A stretch of DNA of 22,144 bases from Porticoccaceae bacterium (GTDB lineage Bacteria > Pseudomonadota > Gammaproteobacteria > Pseudomonadales > Porticoccaceae), in NCBI GenBank assembly GCA_003491845.1, contig DNBN01000253.1, positions 1 to 22,144 on the forward strand. The letters are read 5' to 3'. The notes below the pieces were generated by a model. The model was not told the DNA's origin and made no database searches. It worked only from the letters and a program-made list of their open reading frames with translations. Numbering within the stretch: the first letter of the stretch is position 1; every line of letters starts with the position of its first letter. Of the stretch, positions 13,826 to 22,144 are shown one piece after another. The translations under genes and the position numbers were made by a program.

Positions 13826-14476
13826 ATGATTGAAATAGGTTCTCTTGGGTATATAAATTGTTTGGCGGAAATATCTCGATTAGCGTTATCACGGACAATA
13901 ACCCTGGTATCGATAATATTCTTTTGTTTACTTAACATCGGATGTAACGATCGCTATGAAATTAAACCCACTTGTGATGCCACAGTAGACCAAGGCAATT
14001 TGGATCGATTTACCTTTGGCGAAAAAGGTGCCGCAACCGATTTAGCCACTGGCATTACATGGTATCGATGCCCTGCTGGGTCTTATTTTGAAAAACAGAC
14101 CTGCACCGGAGAACCTTTTAGGCTTAGCTGGGACGAAGCAATAGAATATACCGCCGAATTGACTGAAATTTCCGGACTTGCATGGCGTATGGCCACTCTG
14201 GAAGAAGTTCAATCTATTATTATTTCTGGATGCGTTGGTCCGGCGCTAAATCCAAATGTATTTCCGACCATAAAGCCGGTCAATGTTTGGACTCTCAGCC
14301 AGCGTGATAATAACGACGATTTAAAGTGCACCATATACACCTACAATGGGGCATTTGCATGTAGGCACATTAAGAGCGTTACCCGACCATTTATGTTAGT
14401 TAGAGATGAAGATTCACCAAATGCGTCTGCGACTCAGGTTGCAGAGGAATACCAGCCGATGATGCCTTCGGACTGA
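13826..14476 (+). CDS. DUF1566-like putative lipoprotein
   Basis: The 216-residue product has an N-terminal hydrophobic segment (TITLVSIIFFCLLNIGC) ending in a possible lipobox Cys at residue 40, followed by a domain with DUF1566 hallmarks: TDLATGITWYRCPAG, LSWDEAIEYTAEL and WRMATLEEVQSII, the last resembling the WRLPTxxEL core. Several further Cys in the exported part (CPAG, QTCTGE, SGCVG, LKCTI, FACRH) suggest disulphides. The -3 residue of the lipobox (Asn) is unusual, so a cleaved or anchored form is also possible. ATG 13826 makes the n-region long; a TTG at 13862 would put the Cys at residue 28. A sigma-28-type promoter upstream and the divergent stator operon suggest co-regulation with motility. 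DUF1566 has no settled biochemical function. Confidence 0.72.
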   Translation: MIEIGSLGYINCLAEISRLALSRTITLVSIIFFCLLNIGCNDRYEIKPTCDATVDQGNLDRFTFGEKGAATDLATGITWYRCPAGSYFEKQTCTGEPFRLSWDEAIEYTAELTEISGLAWRMATLEEVQSIIISGCVGPALNPNVFPTIKPVNVWTLSQRDNNDDLKCTIYTYNGAFACRHIKSVTRPFMLVRDEDSPNASATQVAEEYQPMMPSD

Positions 14477-14636
14477 ACGCCAAACAAGCGTGGCCTTGGA
14501 TTGCAGTGACTTGCTGAGAAGGTAACGTTTTTGACTTAAACCCCATTGAAGAACAACCATAAGGTCTGCGTCGATCATGGGTTATATTAAAAAACTTACA
14601 CTGAAAACAGCTTTTATTAGTCAGTGGTTTCACCAT
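14400..14636 (-). CDS. Small conserved Cys-rich protein of unknown function
   Basis: A 78-residue product with an evenly spaced Cys pattern: CFQC at 10-13, PYGC near 25-28, and GHAC near residue 51, plus FKSKTLPSQQV between them. The CxxC...C...C arrangement looks like a small metal-binding or redox fold, and I recall similar short proteins with PYxC, MGFKS and PS..V elements in gammaproteobacteria, without a proven function. The C-terminal 20 or so residues look unstructured and overlap the 3' end of the convergent lipoprotein gene by 77 nt. Its ATG overlaps the end of the preceding small membrane-protein gene by 20 nt, suggesting co-translation. Confidence 0.65.
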   Translation of the reverse strand: MVKPLTNKSCFQCKFFNITHDRRRPYGCSSMGFKSKTLPSQQVTAIQGHACLAFSPKASSAGIPLQPESQTHLVNLHL

Positions 14637-14868
14637 ATTTTGGTTTCCAATACTCCAAATAGATCTTCCACACTATAGTAATTACCAATCCAATAGCAAC
14701 AAGATCCGCTGCAACTGCAGTAAGGTCAATATTTTTTATAAAAGGCAAATACCCTCTCGCCGCCAAAACACCAATGGTTAGCATTATAAGAATCACTAAG
14801 ACCCTAATCCTGCGACATAACTGGCAAGGAGTTTGTTGATTATTAGATTTAAAGATAATGTTCTTCAT
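14617..14868 (-). CDS. Small two-helix membrane protein, unknown
   Basis: From ATG 14868, with GGA about 5 nt upstream, the product is 83 residues: a polar N-terminus with CQLCRR, a first hydrophobic helix (VLVILIMLTIGVLAARGYL), a short loop, a second helix (AVAADLVAIGLVITIVWKIYL) and a charged tail. The frame extends to a GTG at 14943, but that part has no ribosome site. I do not recognise the family. It is followed with overlap by the Cys-rich small gene and both point away from yaaA. Confidence 0.6.
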   Translation of the reverse strand: MKNIIFKSNNQQTPCQLCRRIRVLVILIMLTIGVLAARGYLPFIKNIDLTAVAADLVAIGLVITIVWKIYLEYWKPKYGETTD

Positions 14869-15067
14869 AAATTCCAAATCGACAGCTAAACTATTTCCAT
14901 GAGCACTTTTTAGGTTGCACAACAATATATTCTTGCTGTTCACTATTATCGCGTCATTTTGGTAATTAAATTTATAAGACCAGAGTGGCCGTTAAAAACG
15001 GATAATCTTTTTGCTACGAATATATTAATATTCCGCAAGCCAATGGTCCAGCATAAATAAATGTTAG

Positions 15068-15073
15068 TATAAT
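15068..15073 (+). promoter_or_regulatory. Possible -10 element for yaaA
   Basis: A perfect TATAAT lies 38 nt before the yaaA ATG. No good -35 hexamer is found 16-18 nt upstream, so the promoter may depend on an activator; E. coli yaaA is OxyR-controlled, but no OxyR site was demonstrated here. An AT-rich inverted repeat (15018-15033) lies further up. Confidence 0.35.
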
Positions 15074-15110
15074 AATGGTGTTCAAATTATGATTTTTTGA
15101 GGCAACAATC

Positions 15111-15875
15111 ATGCTAACAGTCATTTCTCCAGCTAAAAAGCTCGATTACAGTGGTACACAAACCGCCCAACCTTTTACGCAGCCAGCGCTTATAGAGCAT
15201 GCTAAGGAGCTGCACAAGGGTCTCAAAAACCTCTCACCCCAAGACGTCTGCGCATTAATGGGGCTTAGCGATAAATTAGGCGCTCTCAATTATGAACGCT
15301 TCCAAGAATGGCACACACCGTTTAACGCCGAAAATGCGAAGCAAGCTGTTTTAGCATTTAAAGGTGATGTCTATCAGGGTCTTGACGCTGATAGCATGAC
15401 TCAAGCCGACTTAGAGTGGGCCCAAAACAATTTATGTATTCTCTCTGGCCTCTATGGTGTTCTGCGACCGTTGGATCTAATGCAACCCTATAGACTTGAA
15501 ATGGGTACTAAGTTTGTAAATCCCCGAGGCAAGGATCTTTATCATTTTTGGGATGGCATTATTAATCAGCACTTAAATTCGCTTTTGACGGGATCAAATC
15601 CGGTGCTCGTTAACTTAGCATCTAATGAGTATTTTAAAGCCACCAAAGAAAAAACCCTTTCCTGCAGAATTGTTACGCCCATTTTCATGGACAACAAAGA
15701 CGGCACGTATAAAACAATTAGCTTTTTTGCCAAAAAAGCCAGAGGCTTAATGGCTGCATTTATTATTAAAAATAGAATAACCAATGTTGAAGATTTAAAA
15801 GGCTTTAACAGCCATGATTATATTTTTAATGCCGCCTTAAGTAATACGGACAAATGGGTCTTCACCCGAGGTTAA
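15111..15875 (+). CDS. yaaA: Peroxide stress resistance protein YaaA (DUF328)
   Basis: The 254-residue product matches the YaaA family over its full length: N-terminus MLTVISPAKKLDYSG, central QADLEWAQNNLCILSGLYGVLRPLD (given here only as the segment around residues 105-127), MQPYRLEMGTKF, LVNLASNEYFKA and the ending GFNSHDYIFNAALS. In E. coli YaaA lowers free intracellular iron during hydrogen peroxide stress and binds DNA; it is cytoplasmic. GAGG lies about 9 nt before the ATG. The next gene begins 18 nt after its stop on the same strand. Confidence 0.95.
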   Translation: MLTVISPAKKLDYSGTQTAQPFTQPALIEHAKELHKGLKNLSPQDVCALMGLSDKLGALNYERFQEWHTPFNAENAKQAVLAFKGDVYQGLDADSMTQADLEWAQNNLCILSGLYGVLRPLDLMQPYRLEMGTKFVNPRGKDLYHFWDGIINQHLNSLLTGSNPVLVNLASNEYFKATKEKTLSCRIVTPIFMDNKDGTYKTISFFAKKARGLMAAFIIKNRITNVEDLKGFNSHDYIFNAALSNTDKWVFTRG

Positions 15876-15893
15876 TGCTAATAGGAGCTACAG

Positions 15894-16487
15894 ATGGTCA
15901 AGCCCTTTTCCGCAGCTTGCGAAAACAACCGAGAGGCTATTGGATCTGTGCTCAAAAAGCTGTTGTTTAAAGCTAAAAGCGTCTTTGAAATCGGCAGTGG
16001 CACGGGCCAGCATGCAGTATGGTTTGCCGAAAACTTGCCACACTTGCAATGGTATACCAGTGACAGAAGAGACAATCATACCGGTATTAACCAGTGGTTA
16101 GAGGAAAGTGGCTTGGAAAATGTTCAGCCGCCTATCACTTTAGATGTTGCTAAAGATATATGGCCAACAATAACAGTTGACGCCGTTTTCTCTTCTAATA
16201 CCGCACATATTATGGCGTGGCCGGACGTACAGTGTATGTTTCGCGGAGCCTCAGCGTTATTGGCTGCCGATGGGTTGTTTTTTCTATATGGCCCTATGCA
16301 ATACGGTGGTGTAATAACACCTCAAAGCAATAGAGATTTTAATGATCACTTAAAAAAAACTAACCCTGCACAGGGCATTCGAGAATTTGATGATCTAGAT
16401 CAACTGGCCAAGTCACAGAACATGTATTTGTTAGAAGACAACGCCATGCCTGCAAATAATCAGCTGCTGGTGTGGAAGAAACAGTAA
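15894..16487 (+). CDS. DUF938 family SAM-dependent methyltransferase-like protein
   Basis: The 197-residue protein opens with FSAACENNREAIGSVL and the glycine-rich SAM loop VFEIGSGTGQHAVWFAENLP (about 29-48), typical of the DUF938 (UPF0585) family with a class I methyltransferase fold. Further family segments are SSNTAHIMAWPDVQ and FLYGPMQYGG, and the C-terminal part NRDFNDHLKKTNP. Substrate is unknown. AGGAG lies 6 nt before the ATG and the gap to yaaA is 18 nt, so the two are probably co-transcribed. It faces ubiA with only 21 nt between stops and no obvious hairpin terminator. Confidence 0.9.
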   Translation: MVKPFSAACENNREAIGSVLKKLLFKAKSVFEIGSGTGQHAVWFAENLPHLQWYTSDRRDNHTGINQWLEESGLENVQPPITLDVAKDIWPTITVDAVFSSNTAHIMAWPDVQCMFRGASALLAADGLFFLYGPMQYGGVITPQSNRDFNDHLKKTNPAQGIREFDDLDQLAKSQNMYLLEDNAMPANNQLLVWKKQ

Positions 16488-16508
16488 CAAGGTACAACTC
16501 TGTATCCG

Positions 16509-17393
16509 CTAAGGAAATATCCCATAATCAAAAAAAATTCCGACAAAAATAACCATCCCCACGCGATGGTTATTTAAAAACGCGGCAAAACATGCCTTTG
16601 GATCTCGTAATGCCGTTGTTCGATACTGATGCACAAAAAATACCCCGGCAACAAGTAAGCTAGAAAAATACACACCACCACGGTCAAACTCAAGCCCAAC
16701 CAAAACCATTAGAACTAAACTAGCAAATTGTAATAACGCAATAATAAAACGATCAAATTGTCCGAATAGTATCGCTGTAGACTTTACACCAATCTTAAGA
16801 TCATCTTCGCGGTCAACCATTGCATAATAAGTATCAAAAGCAATGGTCCAGGTGATAATAGCAGCACAAATAATCCATAATTCAAAAGGCAATTCGGCAC
16901 GTTCAGCAGCGAATGCCATAGGCACCACCCAAGCCCATGCAACCCCTAAACCAAGTTGTGGTAAATTAGTGAACCGTTTCATAAACGGGTAAATTGCGGT
17001 GATAGCAAGACCGCCAAGGGATAGCACTATAGTTAATGTATTAGTCATCAATACCAATACCAGTGCAACCATTAGCAAACCAAAAAACAACCAAAGAGCA
17101 TGTTTCGGCGCTATCTCTCCTGAGGGTAATGGCCTAGTCTTAGTCCGCTCTACCAAACCATCAATATGACGATCTGCATAATCATTAATCACACAGCCCG
17201 CTGCCCGCATTACTAAGAGGCCAATGATGAAAATCACCAAATTATGCCAAGCAGGTACACCTGAGCCCGCAAACCACAGGGCCCAAAGAGTAGGCCACAT
17301 CAAGAGATAGACCCCAATTGGCCGGTCCATGCGAACCAACCGCAACCAAGGATTAGACACTAAGAGGGTTCTGGGCTCACCAAATGTAGGCAT
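16509..17393 (-). CDS. ubiA: 4-hydroxybenzoate polyprenyltransferase UbiA
   Basis: UbiA attaches the polyprenyl tail to 4-hydroxybenzoate, the second committed step of ubiquinone synthesis, in the cytoplasmic membrane. The 294-residue protein carries both Asp-rich motifs: NDYADRHIDGLVERTKTRPL at about 69-88 and DTYYAMVDREDD at about 187-198, with multiple hydrophobic helices between and after them. Length is normal (E. coli 290). It follows ubiC by 15 nt on the same strand, so the two consecutive steps are encoded in one operon. Confidence 0.97.
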   Translation of the reverse strand: MPTFGEPRTLLVSNPWLRLVRMDRPIGVYLLMWPTLWALWFAGSGVPAWHNLVIFIIGLLVMRAAGCVINDYADRHIDGLVERTKTRPLPSGEIAPKHALWLFFGLLMVALVLVLMTNTLTIVLSLGGLAITAIYPFMKRFTNLPQLGLGVAWAWVVPMAFAAERAELPFELWIICAAIITWTIAFDTYYAMVDREDDLKIGVKSTAILFGQFDRFIIALLQFASLVLMVLVGLEFDRGGVYFSSLLVAGVFFVHQYRTTALRDPKACFAAFLNNHRVGMVIFVGIFFDYGIFP

Positions 17394-17408
17394 ATGTATC
17401 CGTATTAG

Positions 17409-17978
17409 TCATATATCATCACTTCCATTGGGCTCAAACGTTGACAAAAATATCTCACTGACCAGCAGCGGTTTTTGATCTAATCTAAATACCGATCGTC
17501 GACCCCACAGCATCGCATTACTATTACTCACCCCAATGGGAACTGCAAGTTCTTGAGCATTAAAATAGGCCACTTCTACCGTCTCTCTTGACATTGAGGA
17601 GTCACTGAATAAACGAGCGCCTAATGGTTGATTGTCAAGATTTCTAAGTTCTGCAACCCGTCCTGTAAGAGTAGTCAGTGGCATTATGCTTCTTGCAAAC
17701 ACCCACGGGATATGATCTCCATAGAGAATAACCTGTCTGACCAATACCGGTGTTTGAACTGTAATGTTTAAGGCTTGGGCTTCAGTTGCTAAAGGCACAT
17801 CCTCACGCTGGCTTAGCACTTTAACAGAAAATCGATTACCGCTTGCCTTAACAAGACGAGACGTTAAAGAGCCCCGATCAGACAACCACTGATACCAAAA
17901 ATATGGCAATTGTTCAGATTCAAAAGCCGACAAAGGTTGCCAAAATATTGGTTCAACTGGCATTTTCTGTTTATACAT
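17409..17978 (-). CDS. ubiC: Chorismate pyruvate-lyase UbiC
   Basis: UbiC converts chorismate to 4-hydroxybenzoate and pyruvate, supplying the substrate of UbiA. The 189-residue product shows WLSDRGSLTSRL near the N-terminus, the segment VLVRQVILYGDHIPWVFARS in the middle, PLGARLF, and the C-terminal LWGRRSVFRLDQKPLLVSE with the conserved acidic residue in SEIFL that corresponds to catalytic Glu155 of E. coli UbiC. ATG 17978 has GAG 8 nt upstream; a second Met at residue 6 is possible. Identity to E. coli is modest but the core is intact. Confidence 0.93.
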   Translation of the reverse strand: MYKQKMPVEPIFWQPLSAFESEQLPYFWYQWLSDRGSLTSRLVKASGNRFSVKVLSQREDVPLATEAQALNITVQTPVLVRQVILYGDHIPWVFARSIMPLTTLTGRVAELRNLDNQPLGARLFSDSSMSRETVEVAYFNAQELAVPIGVSNSNAMLWGRRSVFRLDQKPLLVSEIFLSTFEPNGSDDI

Positions 17979-18021
17979 TTGTGTTACTCATGAAACTAAA
18001 ATAACACCAATTTGTGTGTGC

Positions 18022-18897
18022 CTAATCATAAACAGACCCCATTGCATTTGGACGCTCCCGAAAACGCTTGTATTCCCATTGATACTGTTCAGGTGCTAAA
18101 TCGACCATTGCAGCGACACTGTTGTTCATCGCTTTCAAGCTTACCGCCTGATCAGCGTTATATACATCTTTATCTACCGGTAGAAAATGTAATGTCCATC
18201 CAGATGGTGCACGTAGCGCTGTGCACATGAGAGCCTGAGCACCAGAGCGCTGCAGTAATTTATGAATTAACGTCATAGTACGGGTTTCAACACCCATAAA
18301 AGATGCAAAATCGCCACTTGCCGGCGGCGGCTTTTGGTCAGGTAAAATACCAGAGATTTCGCCCCGCTTTAAAGCCTTGATAAGTGCGGAGACACCCCGA
18401 ACATTTGTCGGCACCAAGGTTGCACCGGACTGTTGGCGGGATGTCTTAATCCAATTTTCTAAAACAACCATTTTTGGAGGATCATATAAAGAGGTCATCG
18501 GCTTAAACTGACCGGCCCATAATCCCAGAACTTCCCAATTACCCAAGTGCGGAATAATTAAAATAGTTCCCGAGTCTTTTTGCAGCGCATCTTGGAAAAG
18601 ATCTAGTCCCTCTATAGCGACAACTTTGTCGGTTATCCAAGGATTACCTTTTCGCCATACCTTGGGCGTCTCAAATATGGCTTTCCCAAGATCTAGCATA
18701 CGTTTTTTACACAGGCTCTCTAACTCTGATGGACAACGATTTGGATAGCACAGGGATAAATTGATCCGAGTAATCTGGGTGGGACGCGCATTAAAACTAT
18801 ACAGAAACCAGCCACAAATTCTGCCCTTGCTCCGAGCAATTCGTGAAGGCAACCAAGAGATAATTTTTAGTAATCCCAAAATCACTAAATTTCTCAC
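18022..18897 (-). CDS. LpxL/HtrB-type lipid A acyltransferase
   Basis: The 291-residue protein belongs to the lysophospholipid/lipid A acyltransferase family that adds secondary acyl chains to lipid A at the inner membrane. The catalytic HX4E motif is present as HLGNWE (about residue 117), followed by SLYDPPK, the RGVSALIKALKRGE segment and GILPDQKPP. An N-terminal hydrophobic helix (LVILGLLKIISWLPS) anchors it. Length is slightly below E. coli LpxL (306). It starts with GTG at 18897, with AGGAGA 8 nt upstream. Which acyl position it acts on (LpxL, LpxM or LpxP-like) cannot be decided from sequence alone. Confidence 0.9.
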   Translation of the reverse strand: MRNLVILGLLKIISWLPSRIARSKGRICGWFLYSFNARPTQITRINLSLCYPNRCPSELESLCKKRMLDLGKAIFETPKVWRKGNPWITDKVVAIEGLDLFQDALQKDSGTILIIPHLGNWEVLGLWAGQFKPMTSLYDPPKMVVLENWIKTSRQQSGATLVPTNVRGVSALIKALKRGEISGILPDQKPPPASGDFASFMGVETRTMTLIHKLLQRSGAQALMCTALRAPSGWTLHFLPVDKDVYNADQAVSLKAMNNSVAAMVDLAPEQYQWEYKRFRERPNAMGSVYD

Positions 18898-18928
18898 CTA
18901 GATTATCTCCTATGGCTTAATAAAAAGT

Positions 18929-18955
18929 TAAAATCATTGCTGAAAAAGCCGATTT
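18929..18955 (+). promoter_or_regulatory. Sigma-28-like promoter sequence between the acyltransferase gene and glyQ
   Basis: TAAA (18929-18932), exactly 15 nt, then GCCGATTT (18948-18955): all four -35 core bases and seven of eight -10 bases match the flagellar consensus. It points toward glyQ, whose start is 149 nt away, and no small gene is visible between. It may be fortuitous, may drive a short RNA, or may add motility-linked transcription to glyQS. Confidence 0.4.
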
Positions 18956-19054
18956 GGTGTGTTTGGAAGGCAGTATATCTAAAGCGTGGACTAGCCTGCT
19001 AGCTAATTCATACTTTTGCGCGCCATAACCCCTATCTTTATCTATTCGCGGCTT

Positions 19055-19060
19055 TATAAT
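19055..19060 (+). promoter_or_regulatory. Possible -10 element for glyQ
   Basis: A perfect TATAAT lies 44 nt before the glyQ GTG. The -35 region at the proper distance is poor, so this is only a candidate housekeeping promoter. Confidence 0.35.
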
Positions 19061-19103
19061 TCACACTTGGTTTTATTTTATTTTGCACAGTGAGTAAACT
19101 TTC

Positions 19104-20054
19104 GTGAGTAACCTTCCCGCACCACCAGATACCTTTCAGGATTTGATCGCTAGACTTCAACAATATTGGGCTGACCAAGGTTGCGTTATCATGCAGCCAC
19201 TTGATATGGAGGTTGGTGCCGGCACATTCCATCCGGCGACATTCTTAAGGTCCATAGGACCTGAGAACTGGAATAGCGCTTATGTGCAACCCTCACGGCG
19301 ACCCACAGATGGGCGCTATGGTGAAAACCCTAATAGATTGCAACATTACTATCAATTTCAGGTTGTCATGAAGCCATCACCAGAGGACTTTCAAGAATTG
19401 TACCTAGGCTCCTTAAGAGCACTGGGTATTGATACCTTGGTGCATGATATTCGGTTTGTAGAAGACAACTGGGAGTCACCGACACTCGGAGCCTGGGGTC
19501 TAGGCTGGGAAGTATGGTTAAATGGAATGGAGGTGTCTCAATTTACCTATTTTCAGCAAGTTGGTGGCCTTGAATGCTATCCCGTAACCGGGGAAATAAC
19601 CTACGGACTAGAACGTATAGCTATGTACTTGCAAACTGTTGATAGTATTTACGATTTAGTCTGGGCAAAAGGTCCGCAAGGCAATGTGAGCTACGGCGAT
19701 GTGTTTTTGCAAAACGAAATTGAAATGTCGACGTTTAACTTTGAACATGCGGATGTTGCCTTTTTGTTTGACGCTTTTGATCAATATGAAAAAGACAGTA
19801 ACCATTTAATTAAAAATAATTTACCACTACCAGCTTACGAAATGGTTATGAAGGCCTCACACACCTTTAATTTACTAGATGCTCGGAAAGCTATTTCCGT
19901 CACTGAGCGTCAACGATTCATCCTACGAGTACGTAGCTTGGCCCGAGGAGTCGCGCAAAGTTATTTTAACTCACGGATGGAAGCGGGGTTCCCCCTAGCA
20001 TGTGAAGAAATTGCAAAGGAAGTGCTGGCCCAGCACGCTGGGGAATCGATATGA
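19104..20054 (+). CDS. glyQ: Glycyl-tRNA synthetase alpha subunit
   Basis: GlyQ carries the class II catalytic core that activates glycine and, with GlyS, charges tRNA-Gly as an alpha2-beta2 enzyme. The 316-residue product is nearly canonical: [78 protein letters not shown] (written [19 protein letters not shown] here), and [15 protein letters not shown]. Start is GTG 19104, fixed by the [12 protein letters not shown] beginning. Its stop overlaps the glyS start (ATGA), so the two subunits are translated in a coupled way. Confidence 0.98.
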   Translation: MSNLPAPPDTFQDLIARLQQYWADQGCVIMQPLDMEVGAGTFHPATFLRSIGPENWNSAYVQPSRRPTDGRYGENPNRLQHYYQFQVVMKPSPEDFQELYLGSLRALGIDTLVHDIRFVEDNWESPTLGAWGLGWEVWLNGMEVSQFTYFQQVGGLECYPVTGEITYGLERIAMYLQTVDSIYDLVWAKGPQGNVSYGDVFLQNEIEMSTFNFEHADVAFLFDAFDQYEKDSNHLIKNNLPLPAYEMVMKASHTFNLLDARKAISVTERQRFILRVRSLARGVAQSYFNSRMEAGFPLACEEIAKEVLAQHAGESI

Positions 20055-22135
20055 AAGGTGATTTATTATTCGAACTGGGAACCGAAGAGCTACCACCTAA
20101 AGCATTGAAAAGTTTATCCTTAGCGCTAGGTGAAGGCGCTAGTATCGGCCTGTCAAATCATAACTTGTCCTTTGATAAGATCCAGTTATTCGCTGCACCA
20201 AGACGGCTTGCTATTCTTATAAGCGATTTAGATACTCAAACACCAGACACAGAAACAGTGAGTTGGGGACCGCCACTAAAGGTGGCCTTTGACGCTGACA
20301 ATCGACCAACAAAAGCAGCACAGGCATTTGCCAATAAAAATAGATTAAACCTCTCAGACCTATCCTCCTACATTGAGAACGATGGTAAACAAGATAAGCT
20401 TTGTGTGCGCAGTGTTCTTAAGGGAAGACCAACCGCTGAACTACTTGGAATGGTTTTATCAGAGACTTTGCGCACACTGCCAATACCCAAACGGATGCGT
20501 TGGGGTAAGAGTAAGGAAGAGTTTGTAAGGCCGGTACAATGGGCAGTGTTGCTATTTGATGGAGTCACTCTACATGAAGATATCTTTGGTCTGATCAGTG
20601 GCAATATAAGCCAAGGGCATCGATTTCTGGGGGAGGGTGACATTCAAATTATCTCTCCGAAATCCTATGAGCAGCAATTGCACGATGGCTTTGTGATCGT
20701 GGATTTTAATAAACGTGTCGATATTATCCAATCCTCTGTCAACCAGCTTGCGGAAAAAATCCATGGCGTGGCAGTAATTGATCCTGACCTTCTTATTGAG
20801 GTCGCTGCGCTTAATGAGTGGCCTGTAGCGTTGCTGGGCCATTTTGACGACGCATTTTTAGCTGTACCTCCTGAAGCACTTGTATCCTCGATGAAGGAAC
20901 ATCAAAAATACTTTCACGTTATAGACTCTAAGCAACAATTAATGGCAGCTTTTATTACCGTTGCAAACATCATTAGCAAAGATCCACAAGAAATTATCAG
21001 TGGGAATGAACGAGTAATTCGGCCACGACTAGCAGATGCCGCGTTCTTTTATAAAAATGACTCTGCTATTAGCCTTATTGATCGACGTGACGCACTCAGA
21101 ACAGTAGTGTTTCAAGAAAAATTAGGATCGGTTTTTGATAAAACAGAACGAGTCGCGGCGCTTGCTGAAGCAATAGCGCCATTCGTGGGAGCAGACCGTT
21201 CCCTTGCTAAGCGAGCTGGCCAGATAAGTAAATCTGATCTTGTCTCTGACATGGTAGGTGAATTTGCTGATTTACAAGGCATTATGGGTCGTTATTATGC
21301 TATAAACGATGGGGAACATCCTGACGTAGCTCAAGCTCAGCTAGAACAGTACTTACCACGCTTTGCTAAAGATAATTTGCCAGCGACAGCTGTGGGCACT
21401 GCAGTGGCGTTAGCCGACAAGCTTGATACACTGGTAGGTATATTTAGCATAGGTCAACAACCTTCAGGGTCTAGAGACCCCTTTGCATTGCGACGTGCAA
21501 GCCTGGCAATATTGCGCATTCTAGTGGGAGGAAATATTGATCTTGATTTAAAAACGGCTATTGAACAAGCAGCAATTAACTTTAAATTGACCCCTGAGAA
21601 TCACGAAAAAACATGTAAGCAAGTACTTACATATATATTAGAGCGATTTAAAGCTTGGTATAAAGACGAAGGCCTGAAGGCAGAAATTTTTCTATCAGTA
21701 GCCTCACTTAATTTGTCAAACCCCCTTGATATAAATTCTCGAGTAAGAGCTGTATATGCATTTTCATTGTTACCAGAAGCTAACGACTTGGCTGCTGCGA
21801 ACAAAAGAGTATCTAACATTTTAGTAAAACAGGCCCACAGTGGTTCTATGGGAGAAGTAAATTCGTTACTTTTTCAAGACCCCGCCGAAAAAATACTTGC
21901 CAATGCTGTAGCAATTTTGAAAACTGAATCTAAGCCACTATTAGAAAAACGTAATTACAGTCAGCTACTTACGAATTTAGCTAGCCTACGTGATCCTATC
22001 GATAGTTTTTTTAATGATGTGATGGTGATGGTAGACGACGACGAGGTTCGGTCAAACAGACTGAGGTTACTACAAGATCTACGTATCCTCTTCGTCAACG
22101 TAGCTGATATCGCTCAAATGGCAGTAAGTAAATAA
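20051..22135 (+). CDS. glyS: Glycyl-tRNA synthetase beta subunit
   Basis: GlyS provides tRNA binding and is required for aminoacylation by the GlyQ-GlyS complex. The 694-residue product has the family N-terminus ([16 protein letters not shown]), [14 protein letters not shown], the [18 protein letters not shown] block, [34 protein letters not shown], the [19 protein letters not shown] block, [20 protein letters not shown], and a C-terminal DALR-type anticodon-binding region ([20 protein letters not shown] onward). Length matches E. coli (689). It is complete and stops 9 nt before the window edge. Confidence 0.98.
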   Translation: MKGDLLFELGTEELPPKALKSLSLALGEGASIGLSNHNLSFDKIQLFAAPRRLAILISDLDTQTPDTETVSWGPPLKVAFDADNRPTKAAQAFANKNRLNLSDLSSYIENDGKQDKLCVRSVLKGRPTAELLGMVLSETLRTLPIPKRMRWGKSKEEFVRPVQWAVLLFDGVTLHEDIFGLISGNISQGHRFLGEGDIQIISPKSYEQQLHDGFVIVDFNKRVDIIQSSVNQLAEKIHGVAVIDPDLLIEVAALNEWPVALLGHFDDAFLAVPPEALVSSMKEHQKYFHVIDSKQQLMAAFITVANIISKDPQEIISGNERVIRPRLADAAFFYKNDSAISLIDRRDALRTVVFQEKLGSVFDKTERVAALAEAIAPFVGADRSLAKRAGQISKSDLVSDMVGEFADLQGIMGRYYAINDGEHPDVAQAQLEQYLPRFAKDNLPATAVGTAVALADKLDTLVGIFSIGQQPSGSRDPFALRRASLAILRILVGGNIDLDLKTAIEQAAINFKLTPENHEKTCKQVLTYILERFKAWYKDEGLKAEIFLSVASLNLSNPLDINSRVRAVYAFSLLPEANDLAAANKRVSNILVKQAHSGSMGEVNSLLFQDPAEKILANAVAILKTESKPLLEKRNYSQLLTNLASLRDPIDSFFNDVMVMVDDDEVRSNRLRLLQDLRILFVNVADIAQMAVSK

Positions 22136-22144
22136 TACAGCATA

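Noticed and set aside
14455..14462. GCCGATGA near the end of the lipoprotein gene as another sigma-28 promoter
   Set aside because: No TAAA-like -35 at the required 15-nt distance, inside coding sequence, and no gene follows on that strand.
1..22144. CRISPR arrays, insertion sequences, prophage genes, tRNA or rRNA genes
   Set aside because: No regularly spaced repeat array, transposase, integrase, terminal inverted repeat pair or RNA gene was seen; the region looks like core chromosome with local rearrangement in the flagellar cluster.

Overview
The window is a compact, moderately AT-rich stretch of a gammaproteobacterial chromosome, most likely from a marine, polarly flagellated organism. 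Reasons: the flagellar gene order with two sigma-54 activators just upstream of fliE (Vibrio/Pseudomonas type), PomA/PomB-type stator genes, a ubiC-ubiA pair, and glycyl-tRNA synthetase split into glyQ and glyS. The species cannot be named from the sequence alone.

Layout. Positions 1-6577 (minus strand) hold fliE-fliF-fliG-fliH-fliI-fliJ-fliK, read from right to left, with fliK cut by the left edge. Upstream of them on the same strand are an FlrC/FleR-like activator (6595-8028) and an FlrA/FleQ-like activator (8221-9348). fliS lies divergently on the plus strand (9705-10124) and ends in a clear intrinsic terminator. A minus-strand stator operon follows: a PomA-like gene (12744-13511) and two consecutive PomB-like genes (11541-12674 and 10426-11544). 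Divergent from pomA is a DUF1566-like putative lipoprotein gene (13826-14476). Two small minus-strand genes (14400-14868), yaaA plus a DUF938 methyltransferase gene (plus), ubiC-ubiA (minus), an LpxL-type acyltransferase gene (minus) and glyQ-glyS (plus) complete the window.

The flagellar regulation can be partly read from the DNA. Textbook sigma-54 elements precede the flrC-like gene (8056-8071) and fliK (567-582). Sigma-28 (FliA) elements of the form TAAA-N15-GCCGATAA precede fliS, pomA, the DUF1566 gene and, unexpectedly, the region in front of glyQ. This implies a hierarchy of FlrA-like activator, then sigma-54 genes (flrC, basal body, export), then sigma-28 genes (chaperone, stator, lipoprotein).

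The most unusual points are these. (1) The two-component part of the cascade looks dismantled: there is no flrB/fleS kinase gene between the activators, the FlrC-like protein has a receiver-like domain without any of the phosphorylation residues, and the FlrA-like protein lacks the whole N-terminal FleQ domain and the known c-di-GMP-contacting residues. (2) There are two translationally coupled PomB paralogues for one PomA, which raises the possibility of a heterodimeric B subunit. (3) The first PomB gene has no ATG, GTG or TTG that could give its conserved N-terminus; a well-placed Shine-Dalgarno sequence points to an ATT start, and from that start the CxxC motif and the membrane Asp fall at exactly the same residue numbers as in the paralogue. 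(4) A DUF1566 lipoprotein gene and the stator operon appear to share a divergent sigma-28 control region.
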